Source: Bacteriovoracaceae bacterium (GTDB taxonomy: Bacteria; Bdellovibrionota; Bacteriovoracia; Bacteriovoracales; Bacteriovoracaceae). From it: a stretch of DNA of 32,840 nucleotides. The number at the start of each line of letters is the position of its first letter. The first letter of the stretch is position 1. The stretch is taken from positions 1 through 32,840 of the forward strand of contig QKCN01000019.1 in NCBI GenBank assembly GCA_003245675.1, in the 5' to 3' direction. Below are positions 7,950-15,596 of the stretch, piece by piece. A model generated the notes under the pieces. That model had not been told where the DNA came from and ran no database searches. It worked only from the letters and a program-made list of their open reading frames with translations. Position numbers and translations under genes: made by a program.

Positions 7950-8891
7950 ATGGATAATGCAAATTTATTAACACTTTTAGAATGTTTCTCTTTGGGCTTT
8001 GGTGGAGCAGCAATCAGTGGCGAAGGCAAAGGTTATGGTTTTGGTGCTATTTCTTTTGAAGAGTCGATTCGCTTGGTTGATACCGCTTTTGATTTGGGTA
8101 TCAATTTATTTGATACTGCACCGATTTATGGTTTTGGTGAATCAGAGCGTCGTTTGGGGCAGGCCCTTAAAGGTAAAAGAGATTCCGTTTTTTTGGTTAA
8201 CAAGGGCGGAATTACTTGGGATGACAATAAACGAGTTGATATTAATAATTCGGTTGAGTGTCTCGACAAAATGTTGCATCAGTCTTTGCGCGATTTGCAA
8301 ACGGATTATCTTGATTTGTATTTCATTCATTGGCCAGATGCGCGCCATTCCATTGAGGCAGCTTGGGAATTTCTTTTAAAGGCAAAGGAGCAGGGTAAAG
8401 TTCGCTATTTGGGCCTTTCAAATTCTAATTTGGAAGATATTGCTAAAATTGAAAAGCTCTCAACAATTGATTGCTTACAAGGACCTCTCTCTCTTTTCGA
8501 TCAATCGGCAGTGGCCCTCTATCAAGCCAAATCTGAGCTTCCACTGATGAATTATGGAACTTTAGATAAAGGCATTTTAACAGGGCGAGTGAATAAAGAT
8601 CGTCGTTTTGCTCAAGAAGATTGTAGAAGCTGGGCCCCATGGTGGAAAGGAATGGATAAGGAATGGCGCTACCACGCAGTGGCGGAGTTGCAGCTCTTTT
8701 TGCAGGAAAGAGGAGCCTCTCTTTTGCAATTGGCCCTCTCCTATAATTTCTCTTTTCCTTTTGCACAAGTTGCTTTGTGTGGTGCTAAGACAGGTGAAGA
8801 TTGGGAGGCCCTTATCGAAGCTTATGACAATCTTTTAGATGATCAAACTTTGAATGAAGCAATTGCCATTGTTGAGAAGTATCAGCAGTGA
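7950..8891 (+). CDS. Aldo/keto reductase
   Basis: 313-residue NAD(P)H-dependent (beta/alpha)8-barrel oxidoreductase. The catalytic tetrad is present: Asp55 in 'LFDTAPIYG', Tyr60 in the same motif, Lys85 in 'LVNKGG' and His127 in 'FIHWPD'. The NADP-binding end 'VALCGAKTGEDWEAL' is also seen. ATG 7950 follows AAAGGGATAAA. Its stop overlaps the GTG start of the glycosyltransferase (GTGA), so the two form a coupled pair. By context it may act on a sugar or surface-glycan precursor, but the substrate is not readable. Confidence 0.85.
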   Translation: MDNANLLTLLECFSLGFGGAAISGEGKGYGFGAISFEESIRLVDTAFDLGINLFDTAPIYGFGESERRLGQALKGKRDSVFLVNKGGITWDDNKRVDINNSVECLDKMLHQSLRDLQTDYLDLYFIHWPDARHSIEAAWEFLLKAKEQGKVRYLGLSNSNLEDIAKIEKLSTIDCLQGPLSLFDQSAVALYQAKSELPLMNYGTLDKGILTGRVNKDRRFAQEDCRSWAPWWKGMDKEWRYHAVAELQLFLQERGASLLQLALSYNFSFPFAQVALCGAKTGEDWEALIEAYDNLLDDQTLNEAIAIVEKYQQ

Positions 8892-9727
8892 AATTTTCGG
8901 TGATCATTCCGACATTTAATCGCGCCACAGTGCTGGCCCGCGCAATTATAAGCGTACTTGAGCAGACTTATCGTGATTTTGATCTGTGGATTGTCGATGA
9001 TGGATCAACTGATGAAACGCGAAAGCTTTGCCTCGAATTTCAAGAAAAAGATGAGCGCATTCACTATGTTTATACTGACAATCGTGGAGTTTCCTATGCT
9101 CGCAACCTGGGGCTGATATGTTCTCCTCATGTTTGGAAAGCATTTCTTGATTCTGATGATGAGTGGCTTCCTCATAAATTAGAAAAACAGGCTGCTCTTT
9201 TAAAAAAGCATCCTGAGCTTAAAGTTATTCATGGAGAAGAAATTTGGATTAGAAATGGTGTGCGTGTCAATCAGATGAAAAAGCATCACAAATGTGGAGG
9301 ATATATTTTTGAAAACTGCCTTCCCCTTTGTGTAATTAGTCCATCGGCAGTCGTGATTCATCAAGATGTTTTTGAGCGAGTAGGGAATTTTGATGAAGAT
9401 TATACTGTCTGCGAAGATTATGAATTGTGGTTGCGTATGACTTTGCTTTTTGAAGTGGGTTTTATTTCTGACCCGGTTCTAAAAAAATATGGAGGGCATG
9501 AAGATCAGCTCTCTCGCAAATATTTTGCGATGGATTATTATCGCATTAAAGCGCTGGATAACATTTTTAAAAAAGCAGAAGCTAAAAACTATGCAGAGCT
9601 TCTTTCTCACATAATTCTCAAAAAGGGGAGAATCCTTTTGAAGGGATATGAAAAGCATAACAACTTTGCCAATTACGAAGAGGTCGATGCCATCGTGCAG
9701 AAGCATGCGGCAAACTTTACCACCTGA
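8888..9727 (+). CDS. Family 2 glycosyltransferase
   Basis: 279 residues with a GT-A fold at the N-terminus: 'FSVIIPTFNRATVLARAI', the nucleotide-binding 'IVDDGSTDE' (Asp37-Asp38) and the metal-binding 'DSDDEW' (residues 88-93). 'VCEDYELWLRM' supplies the likely catalytic base region. No membrane segment is seen, so it is cytoplasmic or peripheral. GTG at 8888 overlaps the aldo/keto reductase stop. It lies immediately upstream of a flagellin, which leaves flagellin glycosylation as one untested option; lipopolysaccharide or exopolysaccharide synthesis are others. Confidence 0.88.
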   Translation: MKFSVIIPTFNRATVLARAIISVLEQTYRDFDLWIVDDGSTDETRKLCLEFQEKDERIHYVYTDNRGVSYARNLGLICSPHVWKAFLDSDDEWLPHKLEKQAALLKKHPELKVIHGEEIWIRNGVRVNQMKKHHKCGGYIFENCLPLCVISPSAVVIHQDVFERVGNFDEDYTVCEDYELWLRMTLLFEVGFISDPVLKKYGGHEDQLSRKYFAMDYYRIKALDNIFKKAEAKNYAELLSHIILKKGRILLKGYEKHNNFANYEEVDAIVQKHAANFTT

Positions 9728-9732
9728 ACCTT

Positions 9733-9751
9733 TTTTCCTGAGGAAAATTTT
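9733..9751 (+). terminator. Weak candidate terminator after the glycosyltransferase
   Basis: TTTTCC-TGA-GGAAAA forms a short 6-bp hairpin followed by TTTT. The stem is AT-rich and the T-run short, so activity is doubtful. A GCCGAAAA element resembling a sigma-28 -10 box lies at 9768-9775, but no convincing -35 partner is at the right distance. Confidence 0.3.
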
Positions 9752-9817
9752 AACTAGAAAATCAAATGCCGAAAAAGCAGTAGAGGAGGGGTGTTCCCTC
9801 TTTTGAAATGGAGAGTT

Positions 9818-10648
9818 ATGAGCTTTCGTATTGCTACAAATACGAGCGCCATGGAGTCTCAGCGTTACCTTCGGCGTCAGGTAGACGAGCAAGGTAATGT
9901 CAGTGAGAAGATGTCTTCCGGCGCTAGAATTACCAAAGCAGCAGATGATGCGGCTGGGCTTTCTATTTCTGAAAAAATGAAAAGTAAAGTGCGAGGACTG
10001 GGACAGGCCATCAGGAATGCCAATGATGGTATTTCGATGATTCAAGTGGCAGAAGGCGGTCTTTCTAGGGTTGCCGATATTTTAGTGCGGCTTAAAGAGC
10101 TTAATGTTCAAGCGGCTTCCGATACCATGTCTTCCGATGAACGCAGTATGATCAATCGCGAATATCAAACTCTCAAAAATGAAATGGATCGTTTGGCCAA
10201 TGCCACAGAGTTTAATGGTAAAAAACTTTTAAATGGATCAGGGAAACGATACGATTTTCAAATTGGTATGAATGATTCTAAGGTCGATCGTATTCACTAT
10301 GATGCGGGAATGATGAATTCGACAACGGCCGCTTTAGGGATGAGCGGAGCTTCTGTCGTCTCTAAGGAGTCTGCTCAGTTAGGTCTCGGAGTGATCGAGC
10401 GCGCCTTAGACAAGGTCTCTAAGCAGCGATCAGAATTGGGATCATTGCAAGTTCGTCTGGGAACCACCAACAATAATCTAAGTTATTATAATGAGAATTT
10501 ACAGACCTCGCAGTCACAAATTCGTGATGCCGATTATGCCAAGCTAACAGCAGACAAGGTGAAGCTGGATATTACAACATCTGCCGGAACATCAGTGATG
10601 TCTCAGGCTAATAATGCTCCGTCTGCTGCACTGTCTCTTTTAGGATAG
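9818..10648 (+). CDS. Flagellin
   Basis: 276-residue flagellin, the subunit of the flagellar filament. The conserved N-terminal D0/D1 region runs from 'MSFRIATNTSAMESQRYL' through 'EKMSSGARITKAADDAAGLS' and 'IRNANDGISMIQVAEGGL'. The C-terminal D1/D0 region includes 'SQIRDADYAKLTADK' and ends in 'SAALSLLG'. The variable central domain is very short, as in small flagellins. ATG 9818 is chosen because all flagellins start near this motif; the GTG at 9791 would add an unsupported extension. GGAGAG sits directly upstream. It is a single flagellin without fliD, fliS or other copies nearby. Confidence 0.95.
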   Translation: MSFRIATNTSAMESQRYLRRQVDEQGNVSEKMSSGARITKAADDAAGLSISEKMKSKVRGLGQAIRNANDGISMIQVAEGGLSRVADILVRLKELNVQAASDTMSSDERSMINREYQTLKNEMDRLANATEFNGKKLLNGSGKRYDFQIGMNDSKVDRIHYDAGMMNSTTAALGMSGASVVSKESAQLGLGVIERALDKVSKQRSELGSLQVRLGTTNNNLSYYNENLQTSQSQIRDADYAKLTADKVKLDITTSAGTSVMSQANNAPSAALSLLG

Positions 10649-10652
10649 GGAA

Positions 10653-11537
10653 CTACCAGTAAAATTTTGCGCGTACAGTTGTTGAGCCTGACTGATAGGT
10701 TTGATTGATATCAACCTTAATATCAGTGCGAGGATTCAGCTCACTGCCATAGCGTGCAAAGTTTTTGATAAAGCAGATACTATACTTGATTAAGAACTCC
10801 TCATTGGTTGAAGCCAGTAATGGATTTTCAGAAAGAGGAGTGAGGAATTGAGGAGTCAAAGACAAGGTGATGTGATTTGAACCTTCATCAATGATTTCTT
10901 TTTCAAAGTTTGCTTCGTATTTATTAGAGTGCTGCAAGTATCTTCTGAAAGCATCTTGAATAGAAGTGCTTTTGAGAAACTTGTAGTGAAGGTCTCCGTG
11001 AGTATCAACGCTCGCAAAATCTTTTTCATAAAATTCACACATATCTTCTGCGCTATTAGATTTCATGAGTAGGCGACCGAGCTCAACTAAAAAGAGAACG
11101 TTAATTTGATTGTCGTAGTTATAGAAGTAGTTGGAATCAACTTGGCAAAGTTTTAGTTCATCTTTTATAGATTGAATGCCGTATTGATTTTGCGCCATAT
11201 GAATTAAGGGGCGCAGATAGCGCACATTAACCGTTGGAAGCTTGCTGTATTTTTTGGGGATCTTGAATTTTCCAAAAGTTCTTTTGAGTTCAGGAGAGGC
11301 TATCTGTAAGCGATCTACGTGCCCCTTACTTATGCAATCAATGGGGAGCTGTAATGCTTCGCAAAACAGGGCCCATTCTGCCGCAGATGGGACGAGTTGT
11401 CCTCTTTCCATTTTGGAATAGTTACTTTGAGAGGCTCCAATTGCATCTGCAACATCTTTTTGAGTGAGTCCGGATTGTTTACGGGCAGCAAACATAATAG
11501 AGTTGAGGTTTTGGCGTAATTTTTCTCTGGTAAGCAT
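10653..11537 (-). CDS. XRE-family HTH regulator with C-terminal putative sensor domain (paralogue B)
   Basis: 294 residues. The HTH is 'SGLTQKDVADAIGASQSNYS' followed by 'KMERGQLVPSAAEW'. The C-terminal region repeats the blocks of the regulator at 5552-6433: 'VNVRYLRPLIHM', 'VDSNYFYNYDNQINVLFL' and 'SNKYEANFEKEIIDEGSNH'. It starts at ATG 11537 with AAGGAT six bases upstream. It is convergent with flagellin, with only four bases between the stops and no terminator hairpin seen there, so the two transcripts may overlap. It is isolated from fabH by a strong terminator upstream, so it should have its own promoter in 11538-11720. The regulated genes are unknown. Confidence 0.85.
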   Translation of the reverse strand: MLTREKLRQNLNSIMFAARKQSGLTQKDVADAIGASQSNYSKMERGQLVPSAAEWALFCEALQLPIDCISKGHVDRLQIASPELKRTFGKFKIPKKYSKLPTVNVRYLRPLIHMAQNQYGIQSIKDELKLCQVDSNYFYNYDNQINVLFLVELGRLLMKSNSAEDMCEFYEKDFASVDTHGDLHYKFLKSTSIQDAFRRYLQHSNKYEANFEKEIIDEGSNHITLSLTPQFLTPLSENPLLASTNEEFLIKYSICFIKNFARYGSELNPRTDIKVDINQTYQSGSTTVRAKFYW

Positions 11538-11720
11538 TCTTTTATCCTTGGCTATTCAGAATAAACTCAAAAATTCATCAAAATGAAGCACCGTGTGAAG
11601 GCACATATTCCAGCATTTTCCAATATTTAGGAGAAAAAGGAAATGGCGTTAACAGAATTTAACCAGAATGTTTGCTTAAGTAAGATTTCAAATTAAATAT
11701 ATTCTATATCTAATTAAAAG

Positions 11721-11756
11721 AACTAAATGACGGCCAGAAGATGCCGTCATTTAGTT
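11721..11756 (-). terminator. Rho-independent terminator of fabH
   Basis: A 14-bp perfect stem (AACTAAATGACGGC with GCCGTCATTTAGTT) around an 8-base loop is followed on the minus strand by CTTTTAATT. It begins 15 bases after the fabH stop. The plus-strand side also carries some T-rich sequence, but no plus gene ends here. Confidence 0.88.
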
Positions 11757-11771
11757 TGATTTGAATAATTT

Positions 11772-12776
11772 TTACCAGCGATAGAGACTTGCTCCCCAAG
11801 TAAAACCACTGCCAAAAGCGGCGGAACATACAAGCATTCCTGGCTTTAAAGCGCCTTCTTTTTTGGCGTAAGAAAGACCTATTGGAATTGTTGCTGCTGT
11901 GGTGTTACCAAAACGTGCAATAGTGTTGAATGATTTTGCAGGATCAACTTTTAGAGTTTGAGTAACCATATCAGTGATGCGTTGATTGGCCTGGTGAAGA
12001 ACAAGAAGGTCAATCGCCTCTAGTGGTTGCTGATTAAATGTTGCTGCTTCAACAATTGATTCGCTAATTCTTTTGACCGCATTAACAAAAACACGTTTTC
12101 CATTCATATAAGGAAAATGCATGCCTTCGTCCATCATCTCTTTGGTGATTCTTGTTTGCGGAAGGGCCGAGCCTGGAGCGGCACACCAGAGCTGCTTGGC
12201 GTGAGCGCCATCAGCATAGAGGTGATGAGAATAAAGTTGAGACTGATCACCTTCTTCTGTGCGACGAAGAATAACGGCACCAGCACCATCGCCAAAAAGC
12301 ACGGACATATCACGGCCATTGGGAGTAAGGTCCATTCCTTTAGAGTGAGCTTCTGCGCCAACTAAAAGGATGGTTTTGTATTGGCCAGAACGGATGTAGA
12401 GATCGGCCATGGAAAGCCCATAAAGAAAGCCTGTACATTGTTGACGAACATCAATTGCAGGAACGCCGGGACGGTCAAGTTTGGCTTGAAGAAAACAAGC
12501 TGTTCCTGGAAATTCATGATCAGGAGTCACTGTTGCCAAGATGATCATATCGATTTCATCTTTGTTAATTCCTGCGTCTTCAATCGCCGCTAAAGAAGCG
12601 TTGAGAGCGAGGTCCGAAGTACATTGGTCGGGAGTTACCCAGTGACGCTCTTTAATGCCTGTTCTTTGGGTAATCCACTCATCTGAGGTATCAAGCATTT
12701 TTTCCAAATCAAAATTGGTGTAAACTTTTTCTGGAATATAATCGCCGACTCCAATAATTTTGCTACGATAATTCAT
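11772..12776 (-). CDS. fabH: 3-oxoacyl-ACP synthase III (FabH)
   Basis: 334-residue KAS III that condenses an acyl-CoA primer, usually acetyl-CoA, with malonyl-ACP to start type II fatty acid synthesis. The triad is Cys114 in 'VRQQCTGFLYG', His261 in 'VLHQANQRI' and Asn291 in 'FGNTTAATIP'. 'WITQRTGIKERH' is the usual N-terminal signature. It starts at ATG 12776 with a strong AAGGAGT site, inside the 3' end of the MscS-like gene (14-base overlap), so the two are co-transcribed. It is not beside plsX/fabD/fabG as in many fab clusters, so it could be an alternative FabH with a different primer preference. Confidence 0.9.
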   Translation of the reverse strand: MNYRSKIIGVGDYIPEKVYTNFDLEKMLDTSDEWITQRTGIKERHWVTPDQCTSDLALNASLAAIEDAGINKDEIDMIILATVTPDHEFPGTACFLQAKLDRPGVPAIDVRQQCTGFLYGLSMADLYIRSGQYKTILLVGAEAHSKGMDLTPNGRDMSVLFGDGAGAVILRRTEEGDQSQLYSHHLYADGAHAKQLWCAAPGSALPQTRITKEMMDEGMHFPYMNGKRVFVNAVKRISESIVEAATFNQQPLEAIDLLVLHQANQRITDMVTQTLKVDPAKSFNTIARFGNTTAATIPIGLSYAKKEGALKPGMLVCSAAFGSGFTWGASLYRW

Positions 12777-14436
12777 TTAAGACTCCTTCAGTATTTTTAT
12801 TCGCAATATGCAAATTGAGTTGAGTGAAAGGGATAATATAGTTTTCTTTGTTGCAGATGTCCACTAGGGCGGCTTGGGCGAAGCGGCGTAATATCTCGTA
12901 TTTATAGGCTAAGGCGCCATGGCAATCGAGCCTGACCCAGAGGTCAAGACTGCTGGCCCCGGCTGAGGAAAAGCGCACTTCAATTGTTTTAAGGAATTTG
13001 CTTTCCTCTTTTAGGAAGTCTTTGATTTTTTCACGAAGGGCCACTTCTACCGTTTCGGGGATTTTTTGTGTGATGTCTGCTTGATGGGCATAGTCTAGTC
13101 CAAAGGTAAAATCGAGGCGGAAATCTTTAGAGAGGTTGACGAGTTTCATATTGATAAACTCTGTGGCAGCAATGATCTTGCGTTCGTTGCCAGGCATTTT
13201 GAGTTGAACTTGTTCCATACTTTGTAATTCAACTTCGGCCAATCCATCATCGAGTAGGACGAAGTCTCCTTTTCGCGTGGGAAACCAGACTTCATTGTAA
13301 AGAGTGGGGCGCGAGTGCAGATCAATGATTTCTTTAACGGCCACGCGAACCATTTGATTTAAATCTTCATTGTGGAGAGTTGAAAACATTCCAATGCGTA
13401 ATACTTTCCAGGGGATTCCTTTCCAGATAATGCGCTGGCCTTCGCGTACTGGCCCAAGATTAAAGAGCAGTTTGAGTTCTGCCAAAAAGCGAGGGGCTAA
13501 GTGTTTAAAAGACCAGAGGGCAGAGGTGATGAGTAAGAGAATCAAGGTAACTAAAAGCCAGTTGTCTAAAATGTAGAGAGAGACTAAAGAGATGAAAAGA
13601 GAGGTCACGACGGCAAGAATTCCATAGATGGAAAAAAGTGGTCTTTGAAACTCTGAAATCATTTCTTTTTTGAAAAGCTGCGAACGGAAGATGCGACGGC
13701 GTATGTTGCCAAGTCCCCATAGGGAAACGGTAAAGCAGAGTAAGGCAATGAAAAGATCACGTCCGATGACACCTAAAAAAGAGCGAATGGCCGAAATCGA
13801 TTTGGAAAAACTCGATTCGTCATTTTTAAGTTTTTGCACGAGCTTTTGTTCTGTCTGGGCAATGCGTACCGCAATGTCTTCTTTTTTCTCTTCAAAAGCC
13901 TTCAGGCCATTTTTGAGATTGTTTTTAAGAGAAGGAGGCAGGTCTGTTTTAAAGAGTGCTTGAATTTCTTTTTCAGCAGCATTGTATTTTTCTAATAGCC
14001 TTTCTTCATCTTCTTTTTCATCACGTAATTCTTGTATTTGGCGCGGTCTTTCGCTGAGGCGGCGTAGGCTGCTGAGTAGAGGAGCGAGCAAGACTTTTAC
14101 TTCTTCTAAGAGATCTCGCTTCTTATTATTTTGCTCTTGTTCATCCGTTTTAGAGACGTCGAGATTGGCCGCAAAGTAAACCAACTCTTTTTGCGTTTTG
14201 TCGATTTGTTGATTGAGCTGATGCCGCTCTTTGCGGAGGCGCTTGCTTCTGGAGTTTTTTATTTTCTTGGAGACTTCATCGCGCTGATTGATGTAGCGAT
14301 TGATTTGATTGTTCATATCTTTAAGGCGCTCTATTTTTGCTTCGAGATAGGAACTTGTTATTTCTTTTTCCTCGTCGGCGTGAAGGGGGGAGAAGCTGGC
14401 AAAAAGGAGAGGGACGATCAATAATAGTTTAAGCAT
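12763..14436 (-). CDS. MscS-family mechanosensitive channel-like protein with large periplasmic coiled coil
   Basis: 557 residues. Residues 1-20 form a signal peptide ending 'SPLHADEE'. Residues 25-215 are highly charged and heptad-like (Lys/Glu/Leu/Gln-rich), predicting a long periplasmic coiled coil, as in the MscK/large-MscS class. Three membrane segments follow at about 222-244, 267-289 and 293-310. A beta-domain-like stretch includes 'WKVLRIGMFSTLHNED', and the C-terminus ends with the MscS-like 'YIIPFTQLNLHIA'. It probably gates under osmotic stress in the inner membrane. The pore helix is divergent and lacks the classical Gly/Ala pattern, so channel function is inferred. It overlaps fabH. 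Confidence 0.75.
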   Translation of the reverse strand: MLKLLLIVPLLFASFSPLHADEEKEITSSYLEAKIERLKDMNNQINRYINQRDEVSKKIKNSRSKRLRKERHQLNQQIDKTQKELVYFAANLDVSKTDEQEQNNKKRDLLEEVKVLLAPLLSSLRRLSERPRQIQELRDEKEDEERLLEKYNAAEKEIQALFKTDLPPSLKNNLKNGLKAFEEKKEDIAVRIAQTEQKLVQKLKNDESSFSKSISAIRSFLGVIGRDLFIALLCFTVSLWGLGNIRRRIFRSQLFKKEMISEFQRPLFSIYGILAVVTSLFISLVSLYILDNWLLVTLILLLITSALWSFKHLAPRFLAELKLLFNLGPVREGQRIIWKGIPWKVLRIGMFSTLHNEDLNQMVRVAVKEIIDLHSRPTLYNEVWFPTRKGDFVLLDDGLAEVELQSMEQVQLKMPGNERKIIAATEFINMKLVNLSKDFRLDFTFGLDYAHQADITQKIPETVEVALREKIKDFLKEESKFLKTIEVRFSSAGASSLDLWVRLDCHGALAYKYEILRRFAQAALVDICNKENYIIPFTQLNLHIANKNTEGVLNELS

Positions 14437-14522
14437 ATTAATACCTTAGCCTTGACTTTGAAAATTTGGGAGTATCATAGAATTAAGAAGGCAGAGAGTA
14501 AACGTTTGCTTCAAAAAAGTCG

Positions 14523-14551
14523 TTGATTTTTAGGATTAAATCGATTAATTT
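14523..14551 (+). promoter_or_regulatory. Candidate promoter of tRNA-Ala
   Basis: TTGATT at 14523 and TAATTT at 14546 are separated by 17 bases, placing transcription start about a dozen bases before the tRNA. A stronger -35 box, TTGACT at 14452, lies further up with a poorly spaced TATCAT. Both are weak matches to a sigma-70 consensus. Confidence 0.3.
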
Positions 14552-14554
14552 TAT

Positions 14555-14573
14555 CCCACATTTCTGATGTGGG
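14555..14573 (+). repeat. Leader hairpin overlapping the tRNA-Ala 5' end
   Basis: CCCACAT and ATGTGGG are perfect 7-bp arms with a 5-base loop. The right arm includes the first three G residues of the mature tRNA, so the precursor leader can pair with the acceptor strand. Confidence 0.5.
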
Positions 14574-14646
14574 GGTATAGCTCAGTTGGGAGAGCGTTTC
14601 GCTGGCAGCGAAAAGGTCATCGGTTCGATCCCGTTTACCTCCACCA
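14571..14646 (+). tRNA. tRNA-Ala (anticodon GGC)
   Basis: A 76-base cloverleaf with CCA encoded. Acceptor stem GGGGGTA pairs with TACCTCC (one G-U); the D stem is GCTC/GAGC. The anticodon arm TTTCG-CTGGCAG-CGAAA gives anticodon GGC, and the variable loop is AGGTC. T arm ATCGG-TTCGATC-CCGTT has one U-U mismatch at the second pair. It is decoded by alanyl-tRNA synthetase to read GCC/GCU codons. It stands alone, followed by its own terminator. Its position at the edge of an accessory-looking stretch is noted, but no duplicated 3' tRNA segment was found in the window. Confidence 0.95.
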
Positions 14647-14680
14647 TTTTTCTGTCTCATAAAAATTCACCAAATTCATG

Positions 14681-14702
14681 GCCAGCGAAAGCTGGTTTTT
14701 TT
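14681..14702 (+). terminator. Rho-independent terminator of tRNA-Ala
   Basis: CCAGC-GAAA-GCTGG (with a possible outer G-U pair) is followed by seven T residues. The GNRA tetraloop and T-run make a classical intrinsic terminator 35 bases after the tRNA. Confidence 0.88.
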
Positions 14703-14768
14703 GTTTTCTAAGTATCTGAGATTATTTTGAGGTGATTTCAGGTGTTTAGGTGCAAATCAAAACGATTC

Positions 14769-14804
14769 GATTTTGGAAAATATCTTTAGAAATCTTCCAA
14801 AATC
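14769..14804. repeat. 10-bp inverted repeat
   Basis: GATTTTGGAA and TTCCAAAATC are perfect arms with a 16-base spacer. It lies in the non-coding stretch between the tRNA terminator and the tandem-HTH gene. Three copies of AGGTG (14730, 14740, 14748) lie just upstream. Confidence 0.55.
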
Positions 14805-14844
14805 TTGGCGATGTGCTTTTTGTAGCCTCCGCTTTGGCTATCAA

Positions 14845-14883
14845 GGTAGCAGGCCCTTTTTGGGTAGCACTATTTAGGTAGCA
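14845..14883 (+). promoter_or_regulatory. Triple GGTAGCA direct repeats, candidate operator
   Basis: GGTAGCA occurs at 14845, 14863 and 14877 (steps of 18 and 14), 70-108 bases before the start of the tandem-HTH XRE gene. A related TGTAGCC lies at about 14821. Clustered direct repeats before a regulator suggest an autoregulatory site. Confidence 0.4.
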
Positions 14884-14952
14884 AACTGTGGTCAACCTTC
14901 TTTCTGGTGTTGAGTTTTTGAGCGTTAGAGGACGCTGGCAGAAGGAGGAAAA

Positions 14953-15558
14953 ATGGAAGAGGAGATGCAAAAATTGGCCCCTGAAATTAGGGCCATAAGA
15001 TTGGGGAGAGAGCTGAAAAAGATGAGTCGAAAGGACTTGGCATTGGAAATGGGAATCTCTCCTAAAACGATTGAAAAACTGGAAAATGGAAGAATGAAGT
15101 ACGCAAAGGCCTATCTTGAAAAAATCTTAGATATCTTGGGCATTGCTCCAGAGGAGTTCTTGCTTTTAAAGCGTGGCAAGATGCTAGGGCTTTCAACGAC
15201 CAGAGATAAAAAGGTTTTGGAAAACAAGGACAGGCGCAGTTACAGAAAACAGGTGACGAAAGAATGCAAGGCCCTGAGGTCTTTGAGGCTAATTAAGGGA
15301 TTGTCTCAGGATAAGGCATCAAGGCTTTGTGGATACGCTCGGGCAACTATTGGACATATTGAAAATGGGCGAATCGAACTCGATCAAGGCCGAATTGCTC
15401 ACATTGTGAAATCCTATGGATTGACGATGGAAGACTATTATCGGGAGAGTTTAGACGGGTTTGATAGGGCACGCATTATCGAAGAGTGCTTAGGATTTAT
15501 CAGCAAAATGGAACAAAGCAAACTCAAGACAATCCATGCCATGCTTGTTTGTTTTTAA
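14953..15558 (+). CDS. Tandem-HTH XRE-family regulator
   Basis: 201 residues with two Cro/C1-type helix-turn-helix domains in one chain. The first (about 13-68) has 'MSRKDLALEMGISPKTIEKL' and 'ENGRM'. The second (about 107-162) has 'LSQDKASRLCGYARATIGHI' and 'ENGRI'. Repeating 'ENGR' at equivalent places shows the internal duplication. ATG follows AGAAGGAGGAAAA, a very strong ribosome site. No sensor domain or membrane segment is present. One chain could bind two half-sites, fitting the direct repeats upstream. It heads the accessory-looking block; related proteins are common in prophage and plasmid control but no phage genes are seen here. Confidence 0.82.
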   Translation: MEEEMQKLAPEIRAIRLGRELKKMSRKDLALEMGISPKTIEKLENGRMKYAKAYLEKILDILGIAPEEFLLLKRGKMLGLSTTRDKKVLENKDRRSYRKQVTKECKALRSLRLIKGLSQDKASRLCGYARATIGHIENGRIELDQGRIAHIVKSYGLTMEDYYRESLDGFDRARIIEECLGFISKMEQSKLKTIHAMLVCF

Positions 15559-15596
15559 TTTTTAAAATAAGGAGCGTTTTTATAATAATCCCCGGA

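Noticed and set aside
8443-8838. Several overlapping frames inside the aldo/keto reductase gene
   Set aside because: They lie entirely in other frames of a gene with intact catalytic motifs and have no own start signals.
9768-9775. Sigma-28 promoter for the flagellin
   Set aside because: The -10-like GCCGAAAA is present but no -35 element of the right sequence lies at the right spacing; kept only as a note.
9791-9817. Flagellin start at GTG 9791
   Set aside because: Flagellins begin directly at the MxFRI-type motif, which is at ATG 9818.
13370-14424. Plus-strand frames opposite the MscS-like gene
   Set aside because: Their Ser/Arg/Lys-rich composition is the shadow of the Lys/Glu-rich coiled coil on the minus strand.
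14845-14883. GGTAGCA repeats as plasmid-type iterons
   Set aside because: Only three short copies with uneven spacing and no replication initiator gene; an operator is a simpler reading.
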